From: Luidia sarsii
Taxonomy: Eukaryota; Echinodermata; Asteroidea; Paxillosida; Luidiidae
Reading direction: 5' to 3'
DNA: 64,000 nt
NCBI GenBank assembly: GCA_949987565.1
Contig: OX465102.1
Coordinates: 7,056,512 to 7,120,511, forward strand
The translations under genes and the position numbers were made by a program. Below the pieces are notes generated by a model. The model was given only the letters and a program-made list of their open reading frames with translations, was not told where the DNA came from and did not search any database. This document shows, one piece after another, positions 47,091-57,987 of the stretch (positions are counted from its first letter, which is position 1; each line of letters begins with the position of its first letter).

Positions 47091-48940
47091 CACAAGGTGA
47101 TTGGCAGAAGTTCTTCCTGATCCGCAGATGGCTGGGTCAGCATTGCTATTAGCTTCAACATCAGTGTTGGATGTCACAAGGTGATTGGCAGAAGTTTTGC
47201 CAGATCCACAGTTCTGCCAGATCCAAATGTGGCTGTGTCAGCATTGCTATTAGCTTCAACATCAGTGTGGGATGTCACAAGGTGATTGGCAGAAGTTTTG
47301 CCAGATCCACAGATGACTGGGTCTGCATGGCTGACAGCTTCAACATCAGTGTGGAATGTTACAAGGTGACTGGTAGAAGTTCTGCCAGATCCACAGATGG
47401 CTGGGTCTGCTGGGCTAATAGCTTCAACATCAGTGTGGAATGTCACAAGGTGATTGGCAGAAGTTCTGCCTGACCCACAGATAGCTTGGTCTGCATGGCT
47501 TTTAGCTTCAACATCAGTGTGGAATGTCACAAGATGATTGGCAGAAGTTCTGCCTGACCCACAGATGGCAGGGTCAGCATGTGTATTAGCTTCAACATCA
47601 GTGTGGGACGTGCAGAAGTTCTGCCTGGTCTGCTTGGCTAGTAGCTTAAACATCAGTGTGTAATGTCACAAGGTAATTGGCAGAATTTCTGCCAGATCCA
47701 CATATGGCTGGGTCTGCATGGCTATTAGCTTCAACATCAGTGTGGGACAACACAAGGTGATTGGCAGAAGTTTTGCCAGATCCACAGATGGCTGGGTCAG
47801 CATGGCTTTTAGCTTCAACATCAGTGTGGGACGTCACAAGGTGATTGGCATAAGTTCTGCCAGATCCACAAATGGCTGGGTCTGCATGGCTGTCAGCTTC
47901 AACATCAGTATGGAATGTCACAAGGTGATTGGCAGAAGTTCTGCCAGATCCAAAGATGGCTTGGTCAGCATGGCCATTAGCTTTAACATCAGTGAGGGAT
48001 GTCACAAGGTGATTGGCAGAAGTTCTGCCTGACCCACAGATGGCAGGGTCAGCATGGCTATTAGCTTCAACATCAGTGTGGGACGTCACAAGGTGATTGG
48101 CAGAAGTTTTGCCAGATCCACAGATGGCTGGGTCAGCATGGCTTTTAGCTTCAACATCAGTATTGAATGTCACAAGGTGATTGGCAGAACTTCTGCCTGA
48201 TCCACAGATGGCTGGGTCTGCTTGGCTATTAGCTTCAACATCAGTGTGGAATGTCACAAGGTGATTGGCAGAAGTTCTGCCAGATCCAAATGTGGCTGTG
48301 TCAGCATTGCTATTAGCTTCAACATCAGTGTGGGATGTCACAAGGTGATTGGCAGAATGTCTGCCAGATCCACATATGGCTGGGTCTGCATGGCTATTAC
48401 ATGTAGCTTCAACATCAGTGTGGAATGTTACAAGGTGACTGGTAGAAGTTCTGCCAGATCCACAGATGGCTGGGTCTGCTGGGCTAATAGCTTCAACATC
48501 AGTGTGGAATGTCACAAGGTGATTGGCAGAAGTTCTGCCTGACCCACAGATAGCTGGGTCTGCATGACTTTTAGCTTCAACATCAGTGTGGAATGTCACA
48601 AGATGATTGGCAGAAGTTCTGCCTGACCCACAGATGGCAGGGTCAGCATGTGTATTAGCTTCAACATCAGTGTGGGACGTGCAGAAGTTCTGCCTGGTCT
48701 GCTTGGCTAGTAGCTTAAACATCAGTGTGTAATGTCACAAGGTGATTGGCAGACTTTCTGCCAGATCCACATATGGCTGGGTCTGCATGGCTATTAGCTT
48801 CAACATCAGTGTGGGACAACACAAGGTGATTGGCAGAAGTTTTGCCAGATCCACAGATGGCTGGGTCAGCATGGCTGTTAGCTTCAACATCAGTGTGGGA
48901 TGTCACAAGGTGACTGGTAGAAGTTCTGCCAGATCCACAG
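47091..48940. repeat. satellite linker, 1854-bp type (copies 3-4)
   Basis: Nearly identical to the linker after copy 2, with isolated substitutions (for example GATGACTGGGTC near 47312 and CAGTATGGAATG near 47907). Confidence 0.85.
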
Positions 48941-49069
48941 ATGGTTAAGTTGTACCCCCATGGCCACACTCCCGTAAATGTTCACGTAACTGAGTATTTG
49001 GAAGACCCATATTACTATACGAACCGTCGTTTCGAAGAAAGGAGGAATAACCAACTGGGATATCGCTAA
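48941..49069 (+). CDS. short ORF (42 codons), copy 4
   Basis: Counterpart of 34191-34319; no difference noticed. Confidence 0.4.
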   Translation: MVKLYPHGHTPVNVHVTEYLEDPYYYTNRRFEERRNNQLGYR

Positions 49070-49070
49070 C

Positions 49071-49478
49071 ATGCCTCCTGGAAGATACACGGGACCGTAC
49101 ACCGTCAGACGTAATAGCTTATTGCAGTTATCCGACTACCAGTGTAGTATGACCAGCCCGCATTTCGATTCGACGGGAATCGTCCAAATTGGGAAACGAC
49201 AGGAAAGGACTTATGACGAACTGCCTTGGAATAGCTTCACAGAACAGAAGGAATTCATTCCTACTGGATATGAATATAGCACGTGGCACGAAGATGAGTA
49301 CTTTTTAAGTGAAGGTGGTATACCCGATAAACTTCTTGATTCTTTCTATCGCCGTCCAGATGTGGTCCAGGAGACACAAGATTTATTCAACGCGGCCCGT
49401 GCGGATCGAACACTAGATCTCGTGTCGAGAGACGTGCAAGCAATACCGGAAGCCCCTGACACAGATTTAAGCCAGTGA
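49071..49478 (+). CDS. 135-aa viral ORF, copy 4
   Basis: Intact, majority type. Confidence 0.6.
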   Translation: MPPGRYTGPYTVRRNSLLQLSDYQCSMTSPHFDSTGIVQIGKRQERTYDELPWNSFTEQKEFIPTGYEYSTWHEDEYFLSEGGIPDKLLDSFYRRPDVVQETQDLFNAARADRTLDLVSRDVQAIPEAPDTDLSQ

Positions 49479-49482
49479 CCGC

Positions 49483-51039
49483 ATGACGTCATCGAACCGG
49501 GAGATCGGGCAGACGAGGATTTACAACCTATTCCCCCCCGCGGGAACAGTGGTACCTCCCGCTGATGTAAATGAAGACGACAGCCCTAGCAACCCGTCAT
49601 ACGAGCTCACTCCACTAGACGAGCCGGTAGAGGACCAGTCCCCACCCAACAAGAAACCTAAATTGGACGAATTACCGCACGGTGGGTCTGTAAAACCGGG
49701 TCCGATGGCATCGACGACTGAAACTACCGAAAGCAGTCGGGAACAAGGAACGTCCGACAATCCCAAACATGCCGACGTCGGAGGTGGTCTGGATCTGGGT
49801 CAAGGACAAAGGTATTACGAGAAATCCTTCACGCACTATATCGAAGTGGACAGAAACGAAGGGATACAGAAAGACGGCGACAAATGGAAACTTAATCACG
49901 GAATGACGAGTATCCCGTACCATTGCATTCGCTGTAGTATGACGCCACACGATTTCGGGATGTTGAACATGGTGTACGGAGCGTGGAGAATAGACGAACA
50001 GGGTTTTGAGATACACGACGTCGTTCCTATGATCGACGAGGTAGTGACCGTGGGTGGAGCAGCTAAACTTACCACCAACTTCTTGACGAATTTGAATCAT
50101 TTTGAGGTGTTTCACGACGAGGAAGATTATTTCGGTGGCAATCACCGCATCATTCCAGCGGACGCTCAACAACCTAACGAGAACTTCCAAGCCAGTGAAC
50201 TACTGAACCGAGAAGACATGAAACTACCTGTAGTGACGAAAGACGTTACAGACTTCGTACAGAACTACATTTACGAACACACGATTAATGACGTCAACAC
50301 AGCCTCATTATCATCAATGGAGAAGTGGGCTGTGGTCAATCTTCGACGAGGGAATCAAAACTATCGTAATCACCCGGTCAACAAGCCTTTCCGGCACGTG
50401 TGGAAGAACACAAATCCTGGCTACTGGGCGACACAAATTCCATTCGAATTCATTGAGAACGAACGGCACCGTAAAAATTTTAATGTCTCGGAAGTGGCTA
50501 ACCGGACATTTCAAGAATTGACGCCGTACGGAGACCATTCCGCCTACTTGCCCAATTACAAAATGCACACAAGATGGACGCCGACTAGAGGTCATCCACC
50601 TATGCTTTACGTTAAACCCCCTACAGCGTCGGGAGAGGCTTACGAGAAGTGGGTGTACCAAGGAAAGAACATGGGAAGCCTGGAGGGTCCTCCACTGAAA
50701 GGGAGTCAAGAAGTACTCGTCAAGTTGCCCGTGTACCTGGACGCCAACGACAACCCGATCCCGATCGTCTGCAAGATACAGATCAGCTACTTCATGAAAG
50801 TGAGCACAGTCCCGCACGGAACGACGATGGGCTCGTGGATGGCCCCGCACTTCGGCTTCACGAGAGATCTCCCCGTAGTCGATGCCAACGGTACAGCAGC
50901 ACATCCCATGACGGGATCAGTACCGGATGCGGCAGAGCAGATAGCGGGAGACTACGTCTACAGGAGCGGGGACATGGGAACAACAAGTCTGGGGGAAGCG
51001 TACTTTCCGCCAGCGCAGACGGACACTTATTTGTGGTAG
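49483..51039 (+). CDS. parvovirus-like capsid protein (VP), intact, copy 4
   Basis: 518 codons, open throughout, identical to the majority sequence (Ala 167, Pro 249, Glu 322, Met 397). With copy 6 it is the best representative of the amplified gene. Domain reading as given for the ORF at 44930. Confidence 0.7.
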   Translation: MTSSNREIGQTRIYNLFPPAGTVVPPADVNEDDSPSNPSYELTPLDEPVEDQSPPNKKPKLDELPHGGSVKPGPMASTTETTESSREQGTSDNPKHADVGGGLDLGQGQRYYEKSFTHYIEVDRNEGIQKDGDKWKLNHGMTSIPYHCIRCSMTPHDFGMLNMVYGAWRIDEQGFEIHDVVPMIDEVVTVGGAAKLTTNFLTNLNHFEVFHDEEDYFGGNHRIIPADAQQPNENFQASELLNREDMKLPVVTKDVTDFVQNYIYEHTINDVNTASLSSMEKWAVVNLRRGNQNYRNHPVNKPFRHVWKNTNPGYWATQIPFEFIENERHRKNFNVSEVANRTFQELTPYGDHSAYLPNYKMHTRWTPTRGHPPMLYVKPPTASGEAYEKWVYQGKNMGSLEGPPLKGSQEVLVKLPVYLDANDNPIPIVCKIQISYFMKVSTVPHGTTMGSWMAPHFGFTRDLPVVDANGTAAHPMTGSVPDAAEQIAGDYVYRSGDMGTTSLGEAYFPPAQTDTYLW

Positions 51040-51643
51040 ATATAGACTCTAAAGGTATTAATCGCCATAATGTAACTTTAGACGAAAAAGGCAATACAGT
51101 ATACTATGGTGACATGAGTAACTGTTCCTTTAATTTCTTGTAATAAGGCACTACAAATAAAATATTATGAACGAATAGAATGGAATCATTGTCTACTTGT
51201 GTTATTTAATAAACCTGAGGTTCAGAGAATCAAATATAAACATGAGGGTCCTTAGTAAAAAGGTCTTACGAGTCGGCAAAGCCGATGACTCCCCGCGAGT
51301 CAGCGAAGCTGACGATAGTCGACAAGGCGTTTCAACAGAGGGCGCCCCAGTTTGTTGATCAACAATAGTTTGTTTACATCTGGAAAGGCTAGACCCCCCA
51401 GTAGAAGTAGAAGTCGATGCAAAAGTAAACATCACAGTCGATACATCATAAAAAAGCCAGTAGGGAAAGTCCCATAGGATTGTGTAGTGTGAGGGACCTC
51501 TTTTGGCTATGCACAAGTTGACGCGGTGACCCTGGGGGCGTGGCGCAAACCCTAACCCTAGCCAACACTAACCCTAGATGACGTAACCCTAACAATAGGT
51601 GAACAATTTAGGCTTAGCAACTTCGCGACTATCGATTTGGACA
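51040..51643 (+). other. viral 3' terminal region, copy 4
   Basis: The second polyadenylation signal is preceded by T instead of C (TTAATAAACC near 51208) and stays functional in form. Hairpins at 51270-51323, telomere-like motif at 51548-51593. Confidence 0.6.
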
Positions 51644-53703
51644 CACAAGGTGATTGGCAGAAGTTCTTCCTGATCCGCAGATGGCTGGGTCAGCATTGCT
51701 ATTAGCTTCAACATCAGTGTTGGATGTCACAAGGTGATTGGCAGAAGTTTTGCCAGATCCACACATGGCTGGGTCAGCATGGCTTTCAGCTTCAACATCA
51801 GTGTGGAACGTCACAAGGTGATTGGCAGAAGTTTTGCCAGATCCACAGATGGCTGGGTCAGCATGGCTTTCAGCTTCAACATCAGTGTGGAACGTCACAA
51901 GGTGATTGGTAGAAGGTCTGCCAGATCCACAGATGGCTGGGTCTGCTTGGCCATTAGCTTTAACATCAGTGAGGGATGTCACAAGGTGATTGGCAGAAGT
52001 TCTGCCTGATCCACAGATGGCTGGGTCTGCATGGCTGTTAGATTCAACATCAGTGTGAAATGTCACAAGGTGATTGGCAGAAGTTCTGCCAGATCCAAAT
52101 GTGGCTGTGTCAGCATTGCTATTAGCTTCAACATCAGTGTGGGATGTCACAAGGTGATTGGCAGAAGTTTTGCCAGATCCACAGATGGCTGGGTCTACAT
52201 GGCTGACAGCTTCAACATCAGTGTGGAATGTTACAAGGTGACTGGTAGAAGTTCTGCCAGATCCACAGATGGCTGGGTCTGCTGGGCTAATAGCTTCAAC
52301 ATCAGTGTGGAATGTCACAAGGTGATTGGCAGAAGTTCTGCCTGACCCACAGATAGCTGGGTCTGCATGGCTTTTAGCTTCAACATCAGTGTGGAATGTC
52401 ACAAGATGATTGGCAGAAGTTCTGCCTGACCCACAGATGGCAGGGTCAGCATGTGTATTAGCTTCAACATCAGTGTGGGACGTGCAGAAGTTCTGCCTGG
52501 TCTGCTTGGCTAGTAGCTTAAACATCAGTGTGTAATGTCACAAGGTAATTGGCAGAATTTCTGCCAGATCCACATATGGCTGGGTCTGCATGGCTATTAG
52601 CTTCAACATCAGTGTGGGACAACACAAGGTGATTGGCAGAAGTTTTGCCAGATCCACAGATGGCTGGGTCAGCATGGCTTTTAGCTTCAACATCAGTGTG
52701 GGACGTCACAAGGTGATTGGCATAAGTTCTGCCAGATCCACAAATGGCTGGGTCTGCATGGCTGTCAGCTTCAACATCAGTGTGGAATGTCACAAGGTGA
52801 TTGGCAGAAGTTCTGCCAGATCCACAGATGGCTTGGTCAGCATGGCCATTAGCTTTAACATCAGTGAGGGATGTCACAAGGTGATTGGCAGAAGTTCTGC
52901 CTGACCCACAGATGGCAGGGTCAGCATGGGTATTAGCTTCAACATCAGTGTGGGACGTCACAAGGTGATTGGCAGAAGTTCTGCCTGATCCACAGATGGC
53001 TGGGTCAGCATGGCTTTTAGCTTAAACAGCAGTGTGTAATGTCACAAGCTGATTTGCAGAAGTTCTGCCTGGCTAGTAGCTTAAACATCAGTGTGTAATG
53101 TCACAAGGTAATTGGCAGAATGTCTGCCAGATCCACATATGGCTGGGTCTGCATGGCTATTACATGTAGCTTCAACATCAGTGTGGAATGTTACAAGGTG
53201 ACTGGTAGAAGTTCTGCCAGATCCACAGATGGCTGGGTCTGCTGGGCTAATAGCTTCAACATCAGTGTGGAATGTCACAAGGTGATTGGCAGAAGTTCTG
53301 CCTGACCCACAGATAGCTGGGTCTGCATGACTTTTAGCTTCAACATCAGTGTGGAATGTCACAAGATGATTGGCAGAAGTTCTGCCTGACCCACAGATGG
53401 CAGGGTCAGCATGTGTATTAGCTTCAACATCAGTGTGGGACGTGCAGAAGTTCTGCCTGGTCTGCTTGGCTAGTAGCTTAAACATCAGTGTGTAATGTCA
53501 CAAGGTGATTGGCAGAATTTCTGCCAGATCCACATATGGCTGGGTCTGCATGGCTATTAGCTTCAACATCAGTGTGGGACAACACAAGGTGATTGGCAGA
53601 AGTTTTGCCAGATCCACAGATGGCTGGGTCAGCATGGCTGTTAGCTTCAACATCAGTGTGGGATGTCACAAGGTGACTGGTAGAAGTTCTGCCAGATCCA
53701 CAG
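51644..53703. repeat. satellite linker, 2064-bp type (copies 4-5)
   Basis: Different from the 1854-bp linkers. Its left part (to about 52095) matches the satellite right of copy 1, with the paired GGCTTTCAGCTTC monomers. Its right part (from about 53040, TTCTGCCTGGCTAGTAGC) matches the satellite left of copy 1 (from 33541). It thus keeps both flanks of the copy-1 arrangement without fragments A and B. Confidence 0.85.
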
Positions 53704-53832
53704 ATGGTTAAGTTGTACCCCCATGGCCACACTCCCGTAAATGTTCACGTAACTGAGTATTTGGAAGACCCATATTACTATACGAACCGTCGTTTCGAAG
53801 AAAGGAGGAATAACCAACTGGGATATCGCTAA
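53704..53832 (+). CDS. short ORF (42 codons), copy 5
   Basis: Counterpart of 34191-34319; no difference noticed. Confidence 0.4.
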   Translation: MVKLYPHGHTPVNVHVTEYLEDPYYYTNRRFEERRNNQLGYR

Positions 53833-53833
53833 C

Positions 53834-54241
53834 ATGCCTCCTGTAAGATACACGGGACCGTACACCGTCAGACGTAATAGCTTATTGCAGTTATCCGACT
53901 ACCAGTGTAGTATGACCAGCCCGCATTTCGATTCGACGGGAATCGTCCAAATTGGGAAACGACAGGAAAGGACTTATGACGAACTGCCTTGGAATAGCTT
54001 CACAGAACAGAAGGAATTCATTCCTACTGGATATGAATATAGCACGTGGCACGAAGATGAGTACTTTTTAAGTGAAGGTGGTATACCCGATAAACTTCTT
54101 GATTCTTTCTATCGCCGTCCAGATGTGGTCCAGGAGACACAAGATTTATTCAACGCGGCCCGTGCGGATCGAACACTAGATCTCGTGTCGAGAGACGTGC
54201 AAGCAATACCGGAAGCCCCTGACACAGATTTAAGCCAGTGA
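53834..54241 (+). CDS. 135-aa viral ORF, copy 5
   Basis: Intact; Val for Gly at residue 4 (CCTGTAAGA instead of CCTGGAAGA), shared only with copy 7. Confidence 0.6.
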   Translation: MPPVRYTGPYTVRRNSLLQLSDYQCSMTSPHFDSTGIVQIGKRQERTYDELPWNSFTEQKEFIPTGYEYSTWHEDEYFLSEGGIPDKLLDSFYRRPDVVQETQDLFNAARADRTLDLVSRDVQAIPEAPDTDLSQ

Positions 54242-54245
54242 CCGC

Positions 54246-55802
54246 ATGACGTCATCGAACCGGGAGATCGGGCAGACGAGGATTTACAACCTATTCCCCC
54301 CCGCGGGAACAGTGGTACCTCCCGCTGATGTAAATGAAGACGACAGCCCTAGCAACCCGTCATACGAGCTCACTCCACTAGACGAGCCGGTAGAGGACCA
54401 GTCCCCACCCAACAAGAAACCTAAATTGGACGAATTACCGCACGGTGGGTCTGTAAAACCGGGTCCGATGGCATCGACGACTGAAACTACCGAAAGCAGT
54501 CGGGAACAAGGAACGTCCGACAATCCCAAACATGCCGACGTCGGAGGTGGTCTGGATCTGGGTCAAGGACAAAGGTATTACGAGAAATCCTTCACGCACT
54601 ATATCGAAGTGGACAGAAACGAAGGGATACAGAAAGACGGCGACAAATGGAAACTTAATCACGGAATGACGAGTATCCCGTACCATTGCATTCGCTGTAG
54701 TATGACGCCACACGATTTCGGGATGTTGAACATGGTGTACGGAGAGTGGAGAATAGACGAACAGGGTTTTGAGATACACGACGTCGTTCCTATGATCGAC
54801 GAGGTAGTGACCGTGGGTGGAGCAGCTAAACTTACCACCAACTTCTTGACGAATTTGAATCATTTTGAGGTGTTTCACGACGAGGAAGATTATTTCGGTG
54901 GCAATCACCGCATCATTCCAGCGGACGCTCAACAACCTAACGAGAACTTCCAAGCCAGTGAACTACTGAACCGAGAAGACATGAAACTACCTGTAGTGAC
55001 GAAAGACGTTACAGACTTCGTACAGAACTACATTTACGAACACACGATTAATGACGTCAACACAGCCTCATTATCATCAATGGAGAAGTGGGCTGTGGTC
55101 AATCTTCGACGAGGGAATCAAAACTATCGTAATCACCCGGTCAACAAGCCTTTCCGGCACGTGTGGAAGAACACAAATCCTGGCTACTGGGCGACACAAA
55201 TTCCATTCAAATTCATTGAGAACGAACGGCACCGTAAAAATTTTAATGTCTCGGAAGTGGCTAACCGGACATTTCAAGAATTGACGCCGTACGGAGACCA
55301 TTCCGCCTACTTGCCCAATTACAAAATGCACACAAGATGGACGCCGACTAGAGGTCATCCACCTATGCTTTACGTTAAACCCCCTACAGCGTCGGGAGAG
55401 GCTTACGAGAAGTGGGTGTACCAAGGAAAGAACATGGGAAGCCTGGAGGGTCCTCCACTGAAAGGGAGTCAAGAAGTACTCGTCAAGTTGCCCGTGTACC
55501 TGGACGCCAACGACAACCCGATCCCGATCGTCTGCAAGATACAGATCAGCTACTTCATGAAAGTGAGCACAGTCCCGCACGGAACGACGATGGGCTCGTG
55601 GATGGCCCCGCACTTCGGCTTCACGAGAGATCTCCCCGTAGTCGATGCCAACGGTACAGCAGCACATCCCATGACGGGATCAGTACCGGATGCGGCAGAG
55701 CAGATAGCGGGAGACTACGTCTACAGGAGCGGGGACATGGGAACAACAAGTCTGGGGGAAGCGTACTTTCCGCCAGCGCAGACGGACACTTATTTGTGGT
55801 AG
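54246..55802 (+). CDS. parvovirus-like capsid protein (VP), intact, copy 5
   Basis: Open for 518 codons. Two private replacements: Glu for Ala at 167, in the conserved segment after the first core helix, and Lys for Glu at 322. Both change charge, which is more in keeping with relaxed constraint than with strict purifying selection. Domain reading as for the ORF at 44930. Confidence 0.7.
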   Translation: MTSSNREIGQTRIYNLFPPAGTVVPPADVNEDDSPSNPSYELTPLDEPVEDQSPPNKKPKLDELPHGGSVKPGPMASTTETTESSREQGTSDNPKHADVGGGLDLGQGQRYYEKSFTHYIEVDRNEGIQKDGDKWKLNHGMTSIPYHCIRCSMTPHDFGMLNMVYGEWRIDEQGFEIHDVVPMIDEVVTVGGAAKLTTNFLTNLNHFEVFHDEEDYFGGNHRIIPADAQQPNENFQASELLNREDMKLPVVTKDVTDFVQNYIYEHTINDVNTASLSSMEKWAVVNLRRGNQNYRNHPVNKPFRHVWKNTNPGYWATQIPFKFIENERHRKNFNVSEVANRTFQELTPYGDHSAYLPNYKMHTRWTPTRGHPPMLYVKPPTASGEAYEKWVYQGKNMGSLEGPPLKGSQEVLVKLPVYLDANDNPIPIVCKIQISYFMKVSTVPHGTTMGSWMAPHFGFTRDLPVVDANGTAAHPMTGSVPDAAEQIAGDYVYRSGDMGTTSLGEAYFPPAQTDTYLW

Positions 55803-56406
55803 ATATAGACTCTAAAGGTATTAATCGCCATAATGTAACTTTAGACGAAAAAGGCAATACAGTATACTATGGTGACATGAGTAACTGTTCCTTTAATTTC
55901 TTGTAATAAGGCACTACAAATAAAATATTATGAACGAATAGAATGGAATCATTGTCTACTTGTGTTATTCAATAAACCTGAGGTTCAGAGAATCAAATAT
56001 AAACATGAGGGTCCTTAGTAAAAAGGTCTTACGAGTCGGCAAAGCCGATGACTCCCCGCGAGTCAGCGAAGCTGACGATAGTCGACAAGGCGTTTCAACA
56101 GAGGGCGCCCCAGTTTGTTGATCAACAATAGTTTGTTTACATCTGGAAAGGCTAGACCCCCCAGTAGAAGTAGAAGTCGATGCAAAAGTAAACATCACAG
56201 TCGATACATCATAAAAAAGCCAGTAGGGAAAGTCCCATAGGATTGTGTAGTGTGAGGGACCTCTTTTGGCTATGCACAAGTTGACGCGGTGACCCTGGGG
56301 GCGTGGCGCAAACCCTAACCCTAGCCAACACTAACCCTAGATGACGTAACCCTAACAATAGGTGAACAATTTAGGCTTAGCAACTTCGCGACTATCGATT
56401 TGGACA
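55803..56406 (+). other. viral 3' terminal region, copy 5
   Basis: Both AATAAA signals present. Hairpins at 56033-56086, telomere-like motif at 56311-56356. Confidence 0.6.
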
Positions 56407-57445
56407 CACAAGGTGATTGGCAGAAGTTCTTCCTGATCCGCAGATGGCTGGGTCAGCATTGCTATTAGCTTCAACATCAGTGTTGGATGTCACAAGGTGA
56501 TTGGCAGAAGTTTTGCCAGATCCACAGTTCTGCCAGATCCAAATGTGGCTGTGTCAGCATTGCTATTAGCTTCAACATCAGTGTGGGATGTCACAAGGTG
56601 ATTGGCAGAAGTTTTGCCAGATCCACAGATGGCTGGGTCTGCATGGCTGACAGCTTCAACATCAGTGTGGAATGTTACAAGGTGACTGGTAGAAGTTCTG
56701 CCAGATCCACAGATGGCTGGGTCTGCTGGGCTAATAGCTTCAACATCAGTGTGGAATGTCACAAGGTGATTGGCAGAAGTTCTGCCAGATCCAAATGTGG
56801 CTGTGTCAGCATTGCTATTAGCTTCAACATCAGTGTGGGATGTCACAAGGTGATTGGCAGAATGTCTGCCAGATCCACATATGGCTGGGTCTGCATGGCT
56901 ATTACATGTAGCTTCAACATCAGTGTGGAATGTTACAAGGTGACTGGTAGAAGTTCTGCCAGATCCACAGATGGCTGGGTCTGCTGGGCTAATAGCTTCA
57001 ACATCAGTGTGGAATGTCACAAGGTGATTGGCAGAAGTTCTGCCTGACCCACAGATAGCTGGGTCTGCATGACTTTTAGCTTCAACATCAGTGTGGAATG
57101 TCACAAGATGATTGGCAGAAGTTCTGCCTGACCCACAGATGGCAGGGTCAGCATGTGTATTAGCTTCAACATCAGTGTGGGACGTGCAGAAGTTCTGCCT
57201 GGTCTGCTTGGCTAGTAGCTTAAACATCAGTGTGTAATGTCACAAGGTGATTGGCAGACTTTCTGCCAGATCCACATATGGCTGGGTCTGCATGGCTATT
57301 AGCTTCAACATCAGTGTGGGACAACACAAGGTGATTGGCAGAAGTTTTGCCAGATCCACAGATGGCTGGGTCAGCATGGCTGTTAGCTTCAACATCAGTG
57401 TGGGATGTCACAAGGTGACTGGTAGAAGTTCTGCCAGATCCACAG
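56407..57445. repeat. satellite linker, short type (1043 bp, copies 5-6)
   Basis: Begins and ends like the 1854-bp linkers but lacks 811 bp of their middle. The join lies near 56785 within GGCAGAAGTTCTGCCAGATC, a sequence present at both deletion ends, as expected from misaligned exchange between monomers. Confidence 0.85.
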
Positions 57446-57574
57446 ATGGTTAAGTTGTACCCCCATGGCCACACTCCCGTAAATGTTCACGTAACTGAGT
57501 ATTTGGAAGACCCATATTACTATACGAACCGTCGTTTCGAAGAAAGGAGGAATAACCAACTGGGATATCGCTAA
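57446..57574 (+). CDS. short ORF (42 codons), copy 6
   Basis: Counterpart of 34191-34319; no difference noticed. Confidence 0.4.
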   Translation: MVKLYPHGHTPVNVHVTEYLEDPYYYTNRRFEERRNNQLGYR

Positions 57575-57575
57575 C

Positions 57576-57983
57576 ATGCCTCCTGGAAGATACACGGGAC
57601 CGTACACCGTCAGACGTAATAGCTTATTGCAGTTATCCGACTACCAGTGTAGTATGACCAGCCCGCATTTCGATTCGACGGGAATCGTCCAAATTGGGAA
57701 ACGACAGGAAAGGACTTATGACGAACTGCCTTGGAATAGCTTCACAGAACAGAAGGAATTCATTCCTACTGGATATGAATATAGCACGTGGCACGAAGAT
57801 GAGTACTTTTTAAGTGAAGGTGGTATACCCGATAAACTTCTTGATTCTTTCTATCGCCGTCCAGATGTGGTCCAGGAGACACAAGATTTATTCAACGCGG
57901 CCCGTGCGGATCGAACACTAGATCTCGTGTCGAGAGACGTGCAAGCAATACCGGAAGCCCCTGACACAGATTTAAGCCAGTGA
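57576..57983 (+). CDS. 135-aa viral ORF, copy 6
   Basis: Intact, majority type (Gly 4). Confidence 0.6.
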   Translation: MPPGRYTGPYTVRRNSLLQLSDYQCSMTSPHFDSTGIVQIGKRQERTYDELPWNSFTEQKEFIPTGYEYSTWHEDEYFLSEGGIPDKLLDSFYRRPDVVQETQDLFNAARADRTLDLVSRDVQAIPEAPDTDLSQ

Positions 57984-57987
57984 CCGC

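Larger units (their letters stand above)
48945..51643 (+). mobile_element. endogenous parvovirus-like element, copy 4
   Basis: Element 4553 bp after copy 3; open capsid ORF of the majority sequence type. Confidence 0.72.
53708..56406 (+). mobile_element. endogenous parvovirus-like element, copy 5
   Basis: Element 4763 bp after copy 4. It shares one substitution in the 135-aa ORF with copy 7 but not with copy 6. Confidence 0.72.
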
